Below the pieces are notes generated by a model that was given only the letters and a program-made list of their open reading frames with translations, did not search any database and was not told the DNA's origin. Source: Bacteroidota bacterium (GTDB lineage: Bacteria; Bacteroidota; Bacteroidia; Bacteroidales; UBA10428). From it: a stretch of DNA of 6,592 nt. This document shows positions 6,476 to 6,592 of this stretch, one piece after another; the stretch's first letter is position 1; every line of letters starts with the position of its first letter. The position numbers and the translations under genes were made by a program. Where the stretch lies: the NCBI GenBank assembly GCA_024640925.1, contig JAHEEB010000241.1:1-6592 (forward strand), in the 5' to 3' direction.

Positions 6476-6592
6476 ATGCCCTGGACACGATTTCTTCAGC
6501 CACTAACCGACCAAAGAGAGCTCATCGAAGATAATGCACGAATAAATTTTCTTTTACTTCATAGGAATAGTACAAATGTTTTGGCTTTGCCA
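6476..6592 (+). CDS. Possible start of an unrecognised gene, cut by the window edge
   Basis: An ATG at 6476 opens a frame of 39 codons that is still open at the window's end; a stop codon lies directly before it. The peptide begins MPWTRFLQPLTDQRELIEDN and continues with ARINFLLLHRNSTNVLALP. It has ordinary amino-acid composition, and the DNA becomes less AT-rich here than in the preceding 600 bases, both of which favour coding. There is no signal peptide and no motif that I recognise. Frames on the other strand are shorter: the longest found from the edge stops after about 22 codons. If real, this gene is transcribed away from the XRE gene, with the AT-rich region as its upstream DNA. A chance frame of this length cannot be excluded. 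Confidence 0.4.
   Translation, partial: MPWTRFLQPLTDQRELIEDNARINFLLLHRNSTNVLALP

Overview
The window looks like chromosomal DNA of a low-GC member of the Bacteroidota (Bacteroidales/Marinilabiliales/Flavobacteria-like). The basis is the AT-rich composition, the lack of Shine-Dalgarno sequences in front of clear genes, an OmpA-family surface protein with a SprB-like Ig-type repeat, and an XRE regulator with a C-terminal motif that I associate with that phylum. No tRNA, rRNA, CRISPR array, insertion sequence or riboswitch was recognised.

Layout. (1) Positions 1-3307, minus strand: a two-gene cell-envelope operon. The upstream gene (1907-3307) encodes a secreted OmpA-family protein with an N-terminal beta-rich domain, a SprB-like repeat and a C-terminal peptidoglycan-binding domain. 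The downstream gene (1-1884, 3' end outside the window) starts 22 bases after it. It encodes a secreted protein with TPR-like helical repeats of exact 37-residue period, followed by a beta-propeller whose first blades have an exact 53-residue period. (2) Positions 3308-3573: divergent intergenic region. (3) Positions 3574-5255, plus strand: pyrK-pyrD, overlapping by 13 bases, encoding the two subunits of the NAD-linked class 1B dihydroorotate dehydrogenase of pyrimidine synthesis. (4) Positions 5256-5344: short convergent gap with a candidate hairpin terminator. (5) Positions 5345-5809, minus strand: an XRE-family regulator whose upstream region carries a cluster of TTACATTTGTAA-like dyads, with a further exact copy inside its own coding region. 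(6) Positions 5872-6475: very AT-rich DNA without convincing genes. (7) Positions 6476-6592: the possible start of an unrecognised plus-strand gene cut by the window edge.

The envelope pair probably works as a unit: one partner anchors to peptidoglycan and the other offers TPR and propeller surfaces for protein contacts. Together they hold most of the domain types found in the single protein PorE of the type IX secretion system, but whether they act in that system is conjecture. PyrK and PyrD form a known heterotetramer. The regulator probably controls itself through the dyads at its start. The two most interesting signals are this dyad family and the split TPR-propeller/OmpA pair. Nothing in the window is clear evidence of a wholly new system.
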